A stretch of 64,000 nt of DNA from Asanoa sp040676615 (GTDB taxonomy: Bacteria > Actinomycetota > Actinomycetes > Mycobacteriales > Micromonosporaceae): NCBI RefSeq assembly GCF_040676615.1, contig NZ_JBFAPI010000010.1, positions 124,001 through 188,000 on the forward strand, in the 5' to 3' direction. Every line of letters starts with the position of its first letter. Position 1 is the stretch's first letter. The notes under the pieces are model-generated. The model saw only the letters and a list, made by a program, of their open reading frames with translations. It did not search any database and was not told the origin of the DNA. The position numbers and the translations under genes were made by a program. Positions 49,919 through 61,356 of the stretch are shown here, one piece after another.

Positions 49919-51232
49919 CTAGGCCGGCACCTGGCCGGATTTCTCCGGATTCGCGGAACCCCGGACGGTGGTCCTGGCCCGCGAGGAGGATGCACCGCGC
50001 AGCAGCGGCAGCGCGGCCACCTGCACGGCCCCGACCAGCAGCAACACCCCGCGCGGCGGCAACCAGCCGAGGACCGGCCCGGTGGCGGCCGCCCCGAGGG
50101 CATAGGCGCCGACCTTGATGCTGGCCGCGGTGGCCACGACCTGGCCGTACCGTCCACTGGGTACCGACTGCTGCCGGACCGCGAGGGTGGCGGCGAGCAT
50201 CGGCCCGATGGCGACGCCGCCCACGACCGCGATGGCCAGCGCGACGGGGAGGGTGGGCGCGGCCGCCATGCCGGCCAAGGCGATGCCGAGGGTCGCGAGC
50301 GCGCCGGCGAGCACCGGCACCGGCTGGTGGCGGACCAGCAGGCGCGCGGAGCCGAGCGCGCCGGCCAGCGAACCGGCGCTCAACGCGGTGAGAAACCATG
50401 CACCGTGCGCCGCCGGATGTCCGAAGTGGATGGCGAGCAACGGGAAGGTGACCGGCAGCAGCCCTTGCGCGGCATGCCCGAGGGTGGTGGCCGCGGTGGT
50501 CGCGCGCAACGCCGGTGCCCGCCACAGCAGCGCCAGCCCGTCGCGTACGTCGCCGAGCAGAGGCGTCGGGCCCGAACCCGACAGCGATCCCGGGCCCGCG
50601 GTGGGACCGGGCATGGGCGCCGTCGCGGCCAGCAGCACGCCGGCGGCGGCGAGCCCCGCCGCGGCGGTCAGCGCGGTTCCGGCGCCGGCCAGGCTGGCGA
50701 TGGCGGCGACCACCGCGGGCCCGCCCAGCCCGGCGACGTCATAGCTCGCCGCGTCGAGCGCATTGGCCTTCGCCAATCGGGGACCGTCCGGCGCCGCTCC
50801 ACCGCGGCGGCCGGCGACAGCCACACCACCGCGCCCGGGCCCCGTATCGCGATCGGACAGGCGGGGGACCAGGGCGCTGTAGCCGCCGGTGAGGACGGGG
50901 GCGGTGAGGCCGGCCAGGAGGCCGAGGGTGATCAGGAGCCAGCCGGGTGCGCGGCCGGCGAGGAGCAGGATGCCGGCCAGCGCGGCGGCCAGGACAGCCT
51001 GGTTCGTCAGGAACAGCCCGCGGGGCCTGCGCAACCGGTCCAGGACCGCGCCGAGGAGGGGGCCCGTGGCCAGGGTTGGCAAGGCGAAGGCGGCCACGAC
51101 CAGGCCGGCCAGGCGGGGGTCGCCGGTGCGGGACACCACGTGCAGCACCACCGCGACCGCGGCGGCTTCGTCGGCCAGCCGGGAGCCGGTTGCCGCCGCA
51201 AGGAGGCGGGTCGTGGCTGTAACGGGTTGCAC
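49919..51232 (-). CDS. MFS transporter
   Basis: Twelve-helix transporter of 437 residues. The first half shows LLAAATGSRLADEAAAVAVVLHVV and LLGAVLDRLRRPRGLF, followed by a Gly/Arg-rich hydrophilic loop (residues about 125-150) and ANALDAASYDVAGLGGPAVVA; the second half has HAAQGLLPVTFPLLAIHFG and GGVAIGPMLAATLAVRQQSVP. Similar to the small EntS-like exporters. GTG 51232 is the start, only 19 bp from the ATG of the divergent CGNR gene, so the transcripts are probably leaderless. First gene of the MFS-GMC-FUSC unit. Confidence 0.87.
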   Translation of the reverse strand: MQPVTATTRLLAAATGSRLADEAAAVAVVLHVVSRTGDPRLAGLVVAAFALPTLATGPLLGAVLDRLRRPRGLFLTNQAVLAAALAGILLLAGRAPGWLLITLGLLAGLTAPVLTGGYSALVPRLSDRDTGPGRGGVAVAGRRGGAAPDGPRLAKANALDAASYDVAGLGGPAVVAAIASLAGAGTALTAAAGLAAAGVLLAATAPMPGPTAGPGSLSGSGPTPLLGDVRDGLALLWRAPALRATTAATTLGHAAQGLLPVTFPLLAIHFGHPAAHGAWFLTALSAGSLAGALGSARLLVRHQPVPVLAGALATLGIALAGMAAAPTLPVALAIAVVGGVAIGPMLAATLAVRQQSVPSGRYGQVVATAASIKVGAYALGAAATGPVLGWLPPRGVLLLVGAVQVAALPLLRGASSSRARTTVRGSANPEKSGQVPA

Positions 51233-51251
51233 GTGGGATACCGTAACAGTA

Positions 51252-51809
51252 ATGAGCGGGTTCGGGTTCAGTCGATGGGCGGGCCTTGCCGTGGCGCTGG
51301 CCAACACCGCGCCGGGGCAGCGGCACGGTGACCTGCTGACCAGCGCCGACGAGCTGGCGGCCCTGCTGCGGGCGCACGGCGAGCCGGAGCCGGTCGACGT
51401 CGAAACCGGGGACCTGGCCGGCGTGCTGGTCGCGCGGGACGCGTTCAACGGCGTGTTCGACCTGGCCGGCGACGAGGCCGCCCTGGCCGAGCGGCTCAAC
51501 GCGCTGCTCGACCGCGCCGCGCGGCCGCGTCTCGTCGCGCACGCGGGCGTACCCCTGCATCTGCATGTCGACGCGCCCGGGTCGAGCTGGGGTGGCTGGT
51601 TCGCCGCATCCGGTGCGATGGGGTTGGCCCTGCTCGTCGCCGAGCACGGCGCCGCCGTGCTCACCCGGTGCGCGGCCGGCGACTGCCGCGACGCGGTGCT
51701 GCGCGTCGGATCGGGACCGCCGCGGCGGTTCTGCTCGGCCACCTGCGCCAGCCGGGTCCGCGTCGCGGCGCACCGTCAGGGGCGCAGGGGCAGGCCCGCC
51801 GCGGAGTAG
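51252..51809 (+). CDS. CGNR zinc finger/ABATE domain protein, putative regulator
   Basis: A 185-residue protein of the CGNR family, thought to be stress-related transcription regulators. The N-terminal ABATE domain runs from GLAVALANTAPGQRHGDLL to about residue 125; the zinc finger follows as RCAAGDCRD ... RRFCSATCASRVRVAAHR. The consensus Cys-Gly-Asn-Arg is replaced by CASR and the second Cys pair is spaced C-x3-C, one residue shorter than usual. ATG 51252. It is divergent from the MFS gene across 19 bp, which makes control of MFS-GMC-FUSC likely. Its end overlaps the convergent oxidoreductase by 34 bases. Confidence 0.85.
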   Translation: MSGFGFSRWAGLAVALANTAPGQRHGDLLTSADELAALLRAHGEPEPVDVETGDLAGVLVARDAFNGVFDLAGDEAALAERLNALLDRAARPRLVAHAGVPLHLHVDAPGSSWGGWFAASGAMGLALLVAEHGAAVLTRCAAGDCRDAVLRVGSGPPRRFCSATCASRVRVAAHRQGRRGRPAAE

Positions 51810-52753
51810 ATCGCGTCGATCAGCGACATCGTCGCCACCGAGTCGGCGGGCGGGGTCAGGTTGGTGTGGTCGCCGCCGACGGCACGGGCGAAGGCACGAA
51901 GCTGGTGTACGTAGGTCGGCTCGCCGTTGAAGCGTTCCTTGCGCCGCCGGCCGTCGACGGTCAGCGCGAAGCGCGACGGAAGCTGCGGCGTCGCGTAGTT
52001 GAAGACCGACATCGTGCCGCGGGTGCCGGTGACCTTGGCCGAGATGCTCAGCAGGTCGGACGACCACATCGAGGCCCTGATCCGGCCCGTGCCGCCGCCC
52101 GGGAGGGTGAAGTCGGCCGTCATCGCCCGGTCGACCCGCGGGTCGCGGCGCAGCGTCGCGGCCCGGGCCGCGGTGACCGTGGGCTCGCCGGGGCTGAGCA
52201 TCCGCAGGCAGTGCACGGCGTAACAACCGGCGTCCATCAGCGCGCCGCCGGCCAGGTCGTACTGGTAGCGGATGTCGCCGAACCGGGGGAGCGGGAAGCA
52301 CATCGAGGTCTCCACCCGCTCGATCGCGCCGAGGTCGCCCTCGCGGACCACGCCGGCCATCCGCCGGGCCAGCGGGTGATAGCGGTAGTGGAAGGCCTCC
52401 ATCACCACCAGGCCGGTGCCCGCGGCGGCGTCGCGCACCTCGGCCGCCTGCGCGGCGTTGCTGGTGAAGGGCTTCTCGCAGAGTACGTGCTTGCCGGCCG
52501 CGACCGCCGCCAGTGTCCACCGTGCGTGGAGGCCGTTGGGCAGCGGCACGTAGACCGCGTCGAGGGTGGGGTCGGCGATCAGGTCCGCGTAGGAGCCGTG
52601 CACCGCGGGCACGCCGTGCCGGCGGGCGAAGGTCGCCGCCCGGCCGCGGTCGCGGGCCGCCACCGCGGCGACCTCGACGCCGTCGACCACCCGGGCCGAC
52701 CGGATCAGCGCTGCCGGCGTGATGCGCGCGGCACCGAGCACTCCGATGCGCAC
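51776..52753 (-). CDS. Gfo/Idh/MocA family oxidoreductase
   Basis: NAD(P)-dependent sugar or inositol dehydrogenase family, 325 residues. The N-terminal Rossmann loop is RIGVLGAARITPAALI, the catalytic-lysine motif is KHVLCEKPFTSN, and the second half shows RYQYDLAGGALMDAGCYAVHCLRML, where the conserved Asp and His are seen. Substrate unknown; related members act on trans-1,2-dihydrobenzenediol or xylose. ATG 52753 is the start. It follows the AraC gene by 30 bp on the same strand and may be read through from it. Confidence 0.92.
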   Translation of the reverse strand: MRIGVLGAARITPAALIRSARVVDGVEVAAVAARDRGRAATFARRHGVPAVHGSYADLIADPTLDAVYVPLPNGLHARWTLAAVAAGKHVLCEKPFTSNAAQAAEVRDAAAGTGLVVMEAFHYRYHPLARRMAGVVREGDLGAIERVETSMCFPLPRFGDIRYQYDLAGGALMDAGCYAVHCLRMLSPGEPTVTAARAATLRRDPRVDRAMTADFTLPGGGTGRIRASMWSSDLLSISAKVTGTRGTMSVFNYATPQLPSRFALTVDGRRRKERFNGEPTYVHQLRAFARAVGGDHTNLTPPADSVATMSLIDAIYSAAGLPLRP

Positions 52754-52783
52754 GTCAGTTCTTCGGCCGGGTGTCCACGCGGA

Positions 52784-53200
52784 TCAACCTACCGCCGGGC
52801 CGGTGTCCCGGGCGCGGACCGGGCGGGTGGCGATCTTGGCAACGCAGGCCGGGATGCCGGCCAGCTCGGCGTGGTTGCGGGCGCGGTAGGAGCTCGGCGA
52901 CTCACCCATCAACTCGGTGAACCGCGAACTGAACGAGCCCAGCGACGAACACCCGACGGCCATGCAGACCTCGGTCACCGTCATGTCGCCGCGGCGCAGC
53001 AGCGCCGTGGCGCGTTCGATGCGGCGGGTCATCAGATAGGAGTAGGGCGTCTCCCCGAACGCCGTGCGGAAGCTGCGCGAGAAGTGGCCGGGCGACATGA
53101 GCGCGTCGCGGGCCAGCGCGGGCACGTCGAGCGGCTCCGTGTATTCGCGGTCCATCCGGTCGCGCGCGCGACGCAGGCGCACGAGGTCAGCGCTGTCCAT
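52784..53200 (-). CDS. Small AraC family transcriptional regulator
   Basis: A 138-residue protein consisting almost only of the AraC DNA-binding domain: PLDVPALARDALMSPGHFSRSFRTAFGETPYSYLMTRRIERA (pieces) and VTEVCMAVGCSSLGSFSSRFTELMGESPSSYR. No sensor domain. ATG 53200 is chosen over an in-frame GTG at 53221. Such short AraC proteins often sit beside a VOC (glyoxalase) protein; here the order on the minus strand is VOC, UvrA2, AraC, Gfo, and the AraC start is 35 bp after the UvrA2 stop. Confidence 0.9.
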   Translation of the reverse strand: MDSADLVRLRRARDRMDREYTEPLDVPALARDALMSPGHFSRSFRTAFGETPYSYLMTRRIERATALLRRGDMTVTEVCMAVGCSSLGSFSSRFTELMGESPSSYRARNHAELAGIPACVAKIATRPVRARDTGPAVG

Positions 53201-53235
53201 GCGACCAGCATCGCATGCCACCTGCCACCTCCCGG

Positions 53236-55623
<2,388 letters not shown>

Positions 55624-55648
55624 GATCGTCTTCGCTCCGTCCGTCGAA

Positions 55649-55674
55649 GGGGGGCCCGCCGCGGCGGACCCCCC
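55649..55674 (-). terminator. Hairpin between VOC and uvrA2 genes
   Basis: A GGGGGG run at 55649-55654 pairs with CCCCCC at 55669-55674, and CCGCC (55656-55660) with GGCGG (55663-55667), with one C-A mismatch and a very small loop. It lies 19 bp downstream of the VOC stop and 26 bp upstream of the UvrA2 start. It could weaken read-through from VOC into uvrA2 or stabilise the 5' end of the uvrA2 message. Confidence 0.5.
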
Positions 55675-55692
55675 GATCTAACCAAAGGGTGG

Positions 55693-56061
55693 TCAGCGGT
55701 CCTGGAGCAGTCCGAGGACGTTGCCGTCGGGGTCCGTCACGGTAGCCACCAGGCGGCCGCCGCCGACGTCCTTCGCGGCGTCCTTGATCTTGGCGCCCGC
55801 GGCGACGACCTCGGCGATCTTCGCCTCGATGTCGGCCACGTGCCAGTAGGCGGTCGGCCCGGTCAGGCCCTGCGTCGCGGCGCCGTTCGGGACCAGCCCG
55901 ATGTGCTGGCCGGCGGCCTCGAAGCCGACGTAGTAGGGAGCGTCGGCGATCGGCGCGACGCCGAGCAGCGCGGAGTAGACCGCCTTGGCGGCGTCGAGAT
56001 CGGTGACCGGGTGCAGCACGGTCTGGATGCCCTGGGTGCTGGAAGTGTTGTTGTTGTCCAT
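55693..56061 (-). CDS. VOC family (glyoxalase/bleomycin resistance) protein
   Basis: A 122-residue vicinal-oxygen-chelate protein with the two beta-alpha-beta3 modules: IQTVLHPVTDLDAAKAVYSALLGVAPIADAPYYVGFEAAGQHIGLVP (pieces) and TAYWHVADIEAKIAEVVAAGA ... TVTDPDGNVLGLLQD. Metal ligand positions are His and Glu-like in HPVTDLD, VGFE and YWHV. Members bind drugs or metals or act as isomerases; the role here is unknown. ATG 56061. Positioned upstream of uvrA2, the pair looks like a drug or toxin tolerance unit. Confidence 0.9.
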   Translation of the reverse strand: MDNNNTSSTQGIQTVLHPVTDLDAAKAVYSALLGVAPIADAPYYVGFEAAGQHIGLVPNGAATQGLTGPTAYWHVADIEAKIAEVVAAGAKIKDAAKDVGGGRLVATVTDPDGNVLGLLQDR

Positions 56062-56116
56062 GCCGCCGACGCTACGGGCGACGGCCCGACCAGGGCTTCT
56101 CCGAAACTGACCGGCT

Positions 56117-57826
56117 TCAGGCCCGCAGTTCGGCCAGCGCCGCCGGGGTCAGTTCGCGCGGCTCCGCGCCGGGGGAGACCAGCAGCACCGTACTGGTCGC
56201 GGCGCCGGTCAGGGCGGCGGTGAAGCTGCCGTCGGTGAACTGGGCCAGCGGACCGCGCGGCGACGGGCCGACCGCGACCGCGCGGGCGTCCACGTCGGAT
56301 GCGTGCGCGGCCAGCACCCGGGCCGCCGCGGCGTGGTCGCCGACGCTATGCAGCAACTGCCCGGTCGCGGCGATGCCGTCGCCGGCCAGCCGCTCGAGGT
56401 GGGCGGTCAGCGCGGCCCGTGCGGCCCCGACCTCTTCCGGGTCGACGGCCAGTTCCTCGATCACCACGGTCTCCCGCACGTGTACGACCTCCAGTGGGCT
56501 GCCGAGCCCGCGGGCGATGCCGGCGGCGGCGTCGACGGTCGCGGCGGCGTCCGGGGTCGCGCCCACCGCGACGATCACCGGGCGGCCGGTTGCGGCCGCG
56601 CTCAGCGGTTCGAGGCGGGCGGTGTCGGCCGGCGTGGCCAGGCCGCGCTCGGCCTCGCCGAGCAGTTTGTGGCCGGTGGAGAGCACGAAGATCGCGAGGA
56701 CGAACGCCACGGCGCCGAGGTAGAACGGGATCGACAGCGACCAGGCGTCGGCGATCTTGCCCGCGACGAACGGCGCCAGGCCTCCGCCGATGAACCGGAC
56801 GAAGCCGTACGCCGAGGACGCGATCGGCCGCTCGACCGGCGAGACCAGCATGACGGCCTGGGTGGTCAGCGTGTTGTTGATGCCGATGAACGCGCCGCTG
56901 ACGATCACCGCGATGATCACCGTGGACGGCGTGCCGACGCCGGCGCCGATCACCGTCATCACGATGCCGAGCGCGGCCAGGTTGGCGTAGAGCACCTTGG
57001 CGGTGCCGAACCGGCCCTGCAGTCGCGGCGCGAAGAACACGCTGAACAGCGCGACCAGCAGGCCCCAGCCGGTGAAGACCAGGCCGAGCTTGTGCGCGTC
57101 GAGTTCCATCGGGTACGGCGCGTACCCGAGCATGGTGAAGAAGCCCCAGTTGTAGAGTAGCGCGGTCAGGCCCATGATGAGCAGCCCCCGGTGCCGCAAC
57201 GCCTTCAGCGGCGCCGCGAGGCTGGTCTTCCGCGCGGGCCTGGGCAGCGACGGCACGAACGCGATGGTCGCCACCAGCGCGATGAACATCAGCGCGGAGA
57301 CGCCGAAGAACGGGCCCTTCCAGCTGATGCTGCCCAACTCGCCACCGAGCAGCGGGCCGACCGCGATGCCCAGGCCCAGGGCCGTCTCGTAGAGGATGAT
57401 CGCGCCCGCGAAGCCGCCGCTGGCGGAGGCGACGATGACGGCGAGGCTGGTCGCGATGAACAGGGCGTTGCCCAGGCCCCAGCCGGCGCGGAAGCCGACG
57501 ATCCCGCCGATCGAGTCGGACGCCCCGGCCAGCGCGGCGAACACCACGATGATCACCAGGCCGACGACCAGGGTGCGCTTGGCGCCGATCCGGCTCGACA
57601 CGGCGCCGACCACCAGCATGGCGACCGCGGTCACCACCAGGTAGCTGGTGAACAGCAGCGAGACCTGGCTCGGCGTGGCGTGCAGGTCGTCGGCGAGGGC
57701 CGGCAGGATCGGGTCGACGAGCCCGATGCCCATGAACGAGACGACACAGGCGAACGCCACCGCCCAGACAGCCTTGGGCTGCCGGAACGGGCTGGTGGCC
57801 GGGCGGGCATGGGAGGTGGACGGCAT
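56117..57826 (-). CDS. MFS transporter fused to a C-terminal universal stress (UspA) domain
   Basis: A 569-residue fusion. Residues about 15-400 are a twelve-helix MFS of the Bcr/CflA-like type: VWAVAFACVVSFMGIGLVDPILPALADDL (pieces), VGAVSSRIGAKRTLVV, and SPVERPIASSAYGFVRFIGGG. Residues about 430-560 form a Usp-type domain: RPVIVAVGATPDAAATVDAAAGIARGLGSPLEVVHVRE (pieces), the helix ALTAHLERLAGDGIAATG, and DARAVAVGPSPRGPLAQFTDGSF ... STVLLVSPG, close to the ATP-binding G-x2-G-x9-G(S/T) motif. A soluble nucleotide-sensing tail could gate transport. ATG 57826. A weak palindrome TAAC-N6-GTTA lies at 57832-57845, next to the start. Confidence 0.88.
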   Translation of the reverse strand: MPSTSHARPATSPFRQPKAVWAVAFACVVSFMGIGLVDPILPALADDLHATPSQVSLLFTSYLVVTAVAMLVVGAVSSRIGAKRTLVVGLVIIVVFAALAGASDSIGGIVGFRAGWGLGNALFIATSLAVIVASASGGFAGAIILYETALGLGIAVGPLLGGELGSISWKGPFFGVSALMFIALVATIAFVPSLPRPARKTSLAAPLKALRHRGLLIMGLTALLYNWGFFTMLGYAPYPMELDAHKLGLVFTGWGLLVALFSVFFAPRLQGRFGTAKVLYANLAALGIVMTVIGAGVGTPSTVIIAVIVSGAFIGINNTLTTQAVMLVSPVERPIASSAYGFVRFIGGGLAPFVAGKIADAWSLSIPFYLGAVAFVLAIFVLSTGHKLLGEAERGLATPADTARLEPLSAAATGRPVIVAVGATPDAAATVDAAAGIARGLGSPLEVVHVRETVVIEELAVDPEEVGAARAALTAHLERLAGDGIAATGQLLHSVGDHAAAARVLAAHASDVDARAVAVGPSPRGPLAQFTDGSFTAALTGAATSTVLLVSPGAEPRELTPAALAELRA

Positions 57827-58028
57827 AGCTGTAACATACAGGTTATTGCCCGCCCTCGACAGTTGCGGGGTGGCGGCGCCGGTCACATGGGGCGGGGGGC
57901 CCGGATCGCCGGCGCCTGGTCGAGACCGGAGTCGAGCAGTTGTCGCGCCTCGCGGCGGGCCGGATCACGCATGGGGGGCCGGTCGCCGGACAATCGGCGA
58001 TCCGACCCTCCATCGTGCGTCGAAACGG

Positions 58029-59732
58029 TCAGCCCAGGTCGACGGCGACCAGGCGGGCCGCGTCGGCCGCCGCGTCGTCGGTGGCCTCCTGGGCCTTGCG
58101 GTCGGCCTCGATGGCGGCCTCGTAGGCGGAGACCTCGCGGTCGACGTCGACGTCCGTCCAGCCGAGCACCCCGCCCATCAGCCGGGCCACGTCGGGTGCG
58201 GCCTGTACGCCGCGGGAGAACGTCTCGAAATAGGACCGGGTGCGCCGGGCCAGGACGTCGTCGAGGTGCAGCGCGCCCTCGTGGCTGGCCGCGTAGACCG
58301 CCTCCGCGCGGAGGTAGTCGTCGGCGCCCGGCAACGGTTCGGCCAGGGTGCGGTCGCGCTCGATCAGCCGCAGCACCTCGAAGATCAACGAGCCGTAGCG
58401 GTTGAGCAGGTGCTCGATCCGGTGCACGTGCAGGCCCCAGGTATCCGCCAACTCGTGCCGCTGGTTCCACAGCGCCTGGTAGCCGTCGGCGCCGACGAGC
58501 GGGATGTTCTTGGTCGGCGACTCCGGCACGTTCTCCTGGTCGAGCCCGCGGACCGCCTCGTCGACGGTGTCCTCGGCCATCTTGCGGTAGGTGGTGTACT
58601 TACCGCCGGCCACCACGACCATGCCCGGCACCGGCCGGGCGACCATGTGGTCGCGCGACAGCTTGCTGGTGGCCTGGGCCTCGCCGGCGACCAGCGGGCG
58701 CAGGCCGACGTAGACGCCCTCGATGTCCGCTTCGGACAGTGGGTTGACCAACACCCTGTTGACGTGCCCGAGCAGATACTCGATGTCGGTCGAGGTGGCC
58801 GCCGGCCGCGCCTTGTCGAGGTCCCAGTCGGTGTCGGTGGTGCCGATCAGCCAGTGCCGGCCCCACGGGATCACGAACAGCACGCTCTTCTCGGTGCGCA
58901 GGATCAGGCCCGTGTCGAGCTGGATCCGGTCGCGCGGCACGGTGAAGTGCACGCCCTTCGAGGCCCGGACGTGGAACTCACCCCGGGTGTCGGCGAGTTG
59001 CTGGGTGTCGTCGGTCCAGACACCGGTCGAGTTGATCACCTGCTTGGCCCGCACCTCATGGGTGGCACCGGTCATCAGGTCTTCGACGAGCGCGCCGACG
59101 ACCTGGTCGCCCTCGCGCAGATAGTCGACGACCCGCGCGCGGTTGGCCACCAGCGCGCCGTAGCTGGCCGCGGTGCGCACGACGCTCATCGTGTGCCGGG
59201 CGTCGTCGACCTGGCCGTCGTAATATTGAACAGCGCCGATCAGCGCCGTCTTCTTGAGCCCCGGCGCCACCTTCAGCGCGCCGCGGCGGGTCAGGTGCCG
59301 GTGGTGCGGCACGCCGCGGGCGGTGCCCGAGGTGATCCCCATCGTGTCGTAGAGGATCAGGCCGCTGCCGACGTACGGGCGTTCCCAGAACCGGTGTTTG
59401 AGCGGGTAGAGGAACTGCACCGGGTGCACCAGGTGCGGCGCGATCCGTTGCAGGAGCAGCCCGCGCTCCCGCAGCGACTCGGCCACCAGGCCGAACTCGA
59501 ACTGCTCCAGATAGCGCAACCCGCCGTGCATCAGCTTGCTGGACCGGCTCGACGTGCCGGACGCCCAGTCGCGGGCCTCCACCAGGCCGGTCGACAGGCC
59601 TCGGGTGACCGCGTCGAGGGCGCAACCGGCGCCGACGACGCCGCCACCCACGACCAGGATGTCCAGCTCGCGCTCGGCCATCCCGGCCAGGGCCCGGCTG
59701 CGTTGTGCTGCGGAAAGGGCCACGGCCTCCAC
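58029..59732 (-). CDS. glpD: Glycerol-3-phosphate dehydrogenase, FAD dependent
   Basis: Membrane-associated flavoenzyme oxidising glycerol 3-phosphate to dihydroxyacetone phosphate and feeding electrons to quinone. The 567-residue protein has the FAD loop DILVVGGGVVGAGCALDAVTRG, SSRSSKLMHGGLRYLEQFEFGLV, PWGRHWLIGTTDTDWD, and GGKYTTYRKMAEDTVDEAV, all GlpD signatures. GTG 59732 has AGGAGG five bases upstream. Third gene of glpF-glpK-glpD; 69 bp after glpK. Confidence 0.97.
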   Translation of the reverse strand: MEAVALSAAQRSRALAGMAERELDILVVGGGVVGAGCALDAVTRGLSTGLVEARDWASGTSSRSSKLMHGGLRYLEQFEFGLVAESLRERGLLLQRIAPHLVHPVQFLYPLKHRFWERPYVGSGLILYDTMGITSGTARGVPHHRHLTRRGALKVAPGLKKTALIGAVQYYDGQVDDARHTMSVVRTAASYGALVANRARVVDYLREGDQVVGALVEDLMTGATHEVRAKQVINSTGVWTDDTQQLADTRGEFHVRASKGVHFTVPRDRIQLDTGLILRTEKSVLFVIPWGRHWLIGTTDTDWDLDKARPAATSTDIEYLLGHVNRVLVNPLSEADIEGVYVGLRPLVAGEAQATSKLSRDHMVARPVPGMVVVAGGKYTTYRKMAEDTVDEAVRGLDQENVPESPTKNIPLVGADGYQALWNQRHELADTWGLHVHRIEHLLNRYGSLIFEVLRLIERDRTLAEPLPGADDYLRAEAVYAASHEGALHLDDVLARRTRSYFETFSRGVQAAPDVARLMGGVLGWTDVDVDREVSAYEAAIEADRKAQEATDDAAADAARLVAVDLG

Positions 59733-59801
59733 GTCAACCTCCTGCTGTCATGCGGTGGGGCGCCGCATGCGTGACACGCAGGCGACGCCCCGTTTGGATC
59801 C

Positions 59802-61319
59802 TCAGTGGACCTCGAGCCAACCCATGGTCCGCTCGACGGCCTTCTTCCACATCTTGTAACCCTCGGCGCGTTGCGAGTCGTTCCATTCGGGCGTCCAGCG
59901 CCGGTCCTCATGCCAGTGCGCCCGCAACTCCTCGACCGAGTTCCAATATTTGACGGCCAGGCCGGCGGCGTACGCGGCACCCAGCGCGGTGGTCTCCGCG
60001 ACCACCGGCCGGCTCACCGGCACACCGAGGATGTCGGCCTGCATCTGCATCGCCAGGTCGTTGGCGGTGATGCCGCCGTCGACCTTGAGGATGTCGAGCG
60101 TGACACCGGAGTCCTTCTGCGCCGCCTCCACCACGTCCTTGGACTGGTAGCAGATCGACTCCAGCGTGGCCCGGGCCAGGTGCGCGGCCGTGTTGAACCG
60201 CGACAGGCCGACGATCGCGCCACGCGCGTCGGACTGCCAGTAGGGCGCGAACAGACCGGAGAACGCGGGTACGAAGTAGACACCCCCGTTGTCCTTGACA
60301 CTGCGCGCCAGGGTCTCGCTCTCCGCGGCGTTGCGGATGATGCCCAGCTGGTCGCGCAGCCACTGCACGGCCGAACCGGTCACCGCGATCGAGCCCTCCA
60401 GCGCGTACACCGGGTCCTGGTCGCCGAACTTGTAGCAGACCGTGGTGATCAGGCCGGCCTTCGACCGGACCACCTCGTTGCCGGTGTTGAGCAACAGGAA
60501 GTTGCCCGTGCCGTAGGTGTTCTTGGCCTCGCCGACGGCGAAGCAGACCTGGCCGACGGTGGCCGCCTGCTGGTCGCCGAGCGAGGCCGGCAGCGCCACC
60601 TCGCCGTGGAACGGACCTCCGGACTTGGTCATTCCGTAGAGGTTCGGGTCCGACGACGGCCGGATCTCCGGCAGCATGGCCCGCGGAATGTTGAAGAACG
60701 AGAGCAGCTCGTCATCCCAGTCGAGCGTCTCCAGGTTCATCAGCATCGTCCGGCTGGCGTTGGTGACGTCGGTGATGTGCAGACCGCCGTCGCGCCCGCC
60801 GGTGAGGTTCCACAGGACCCACGCGTCGGTGTTGCCGAAGATGGCATCACCGTTCTCCGCGGCCTCGCGGACCCCGTCGACGTTCTCCAGGATCCACTGG
60901 ATCTTCCCGCCGGAGAAGTAGGTCGCCGGCGGGAGACCGGCCTTGCGGCGGATCACGTCGCCCCGCCCGTCGCGGTCGAGTGCGGCCGCGATCCGGTCGG
61001 TACGGGTGTCCTGCCAGACGATCGCGTTGTAGTAGGGCCGCCCGGTTCGGCGGTTCCAGACCACGGTCGTCTCGCGCTGGTTGGTGATGCCCACCGCGGC
61101 GAGGTCGCTTGCCGACAGGTTCTGCCGGCCCATCGCCGTGGTGATCACCTCCTGGGTGCGCTGCCAGATCTCCAGCGGGTCGTGCTCGACCCAGCCCGCC
61201 TGCGGCAGGATCTGCTCGTGCTCGACCTGGTGGAGGCCGACCTGGCGCCCCTCGTGATCGAAAATCATGAATCGTGTGCTTGTCGTTCCCTGGTCGATAG
61301 CGCCTACGTAATCCGCCAT
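59802..61319 (-). CDS. glpK: Glycerol kinase
   Basis: Phosphorylates glycerol with ATP in the cytosol. The 505-residue protein shows ADYVGAIDQGTTSTRFMIF, GITNQRETTVVWNRRTG, the FGGY motifs around AIVWQDTRTD and NTYGTGNFLLLNTG, and the ATP site VDGGITANDLAMQMQADILGVPV (pieces). His-phosphorylation site of enterococcal enzymes is not evident. ATG 61319 with a GGAAGGAA stretch upstream. Second gene of the glycerol operon, 37 bp after glpF. Confidence 0.97.
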   Translation of the reverse strand: MADYVGAIDQGTTSTRFMIFDHEGRQVGLHQVEHEQILPQAGWVEHDPLEIWQRTQEVITTAMGRQNLSASDLAAVGITNQRETTVVWNRRTGRPYYNAIVWQDTRTDRIAAALDRDGRGDVIRRKAGLPPATYFSGGKIQWILENVDGVREAAENGDAIFGNTDAWVLWNLTGGRDGGLHITDVTNASRTMLMNLETLDWDDELLSFFNIPRAMLPEIRPSSDPNLYGMTKSGGPFHGEVALPASLGDQQAATVGQVCFAVGEAKNTYGTGNFLLLNTGNEVVRSKAGLITTVCYKFGDQDPVYALEGSIAVTGSAVQWLRDQLGIIRNAAESETLARSVKDNGGVYFVPAFSGLFAPYWQSDARGAIVGLSRFNTAAHLARATLESICYQSKDVVEAAQKDSGVTLDILKVDGGITANDLAMQMQADILGVPVSRPVVAETTALGAAYAAGLAVKYWNSVEELRAHWHEDRRWTPEWNDSQRAEGYKMWKKAVERTMGWLEVH

Positions 61320-61356
61320 CTCAGTCGTTCCTTCCGGGTTCGTGGGTCCGGGTCGC

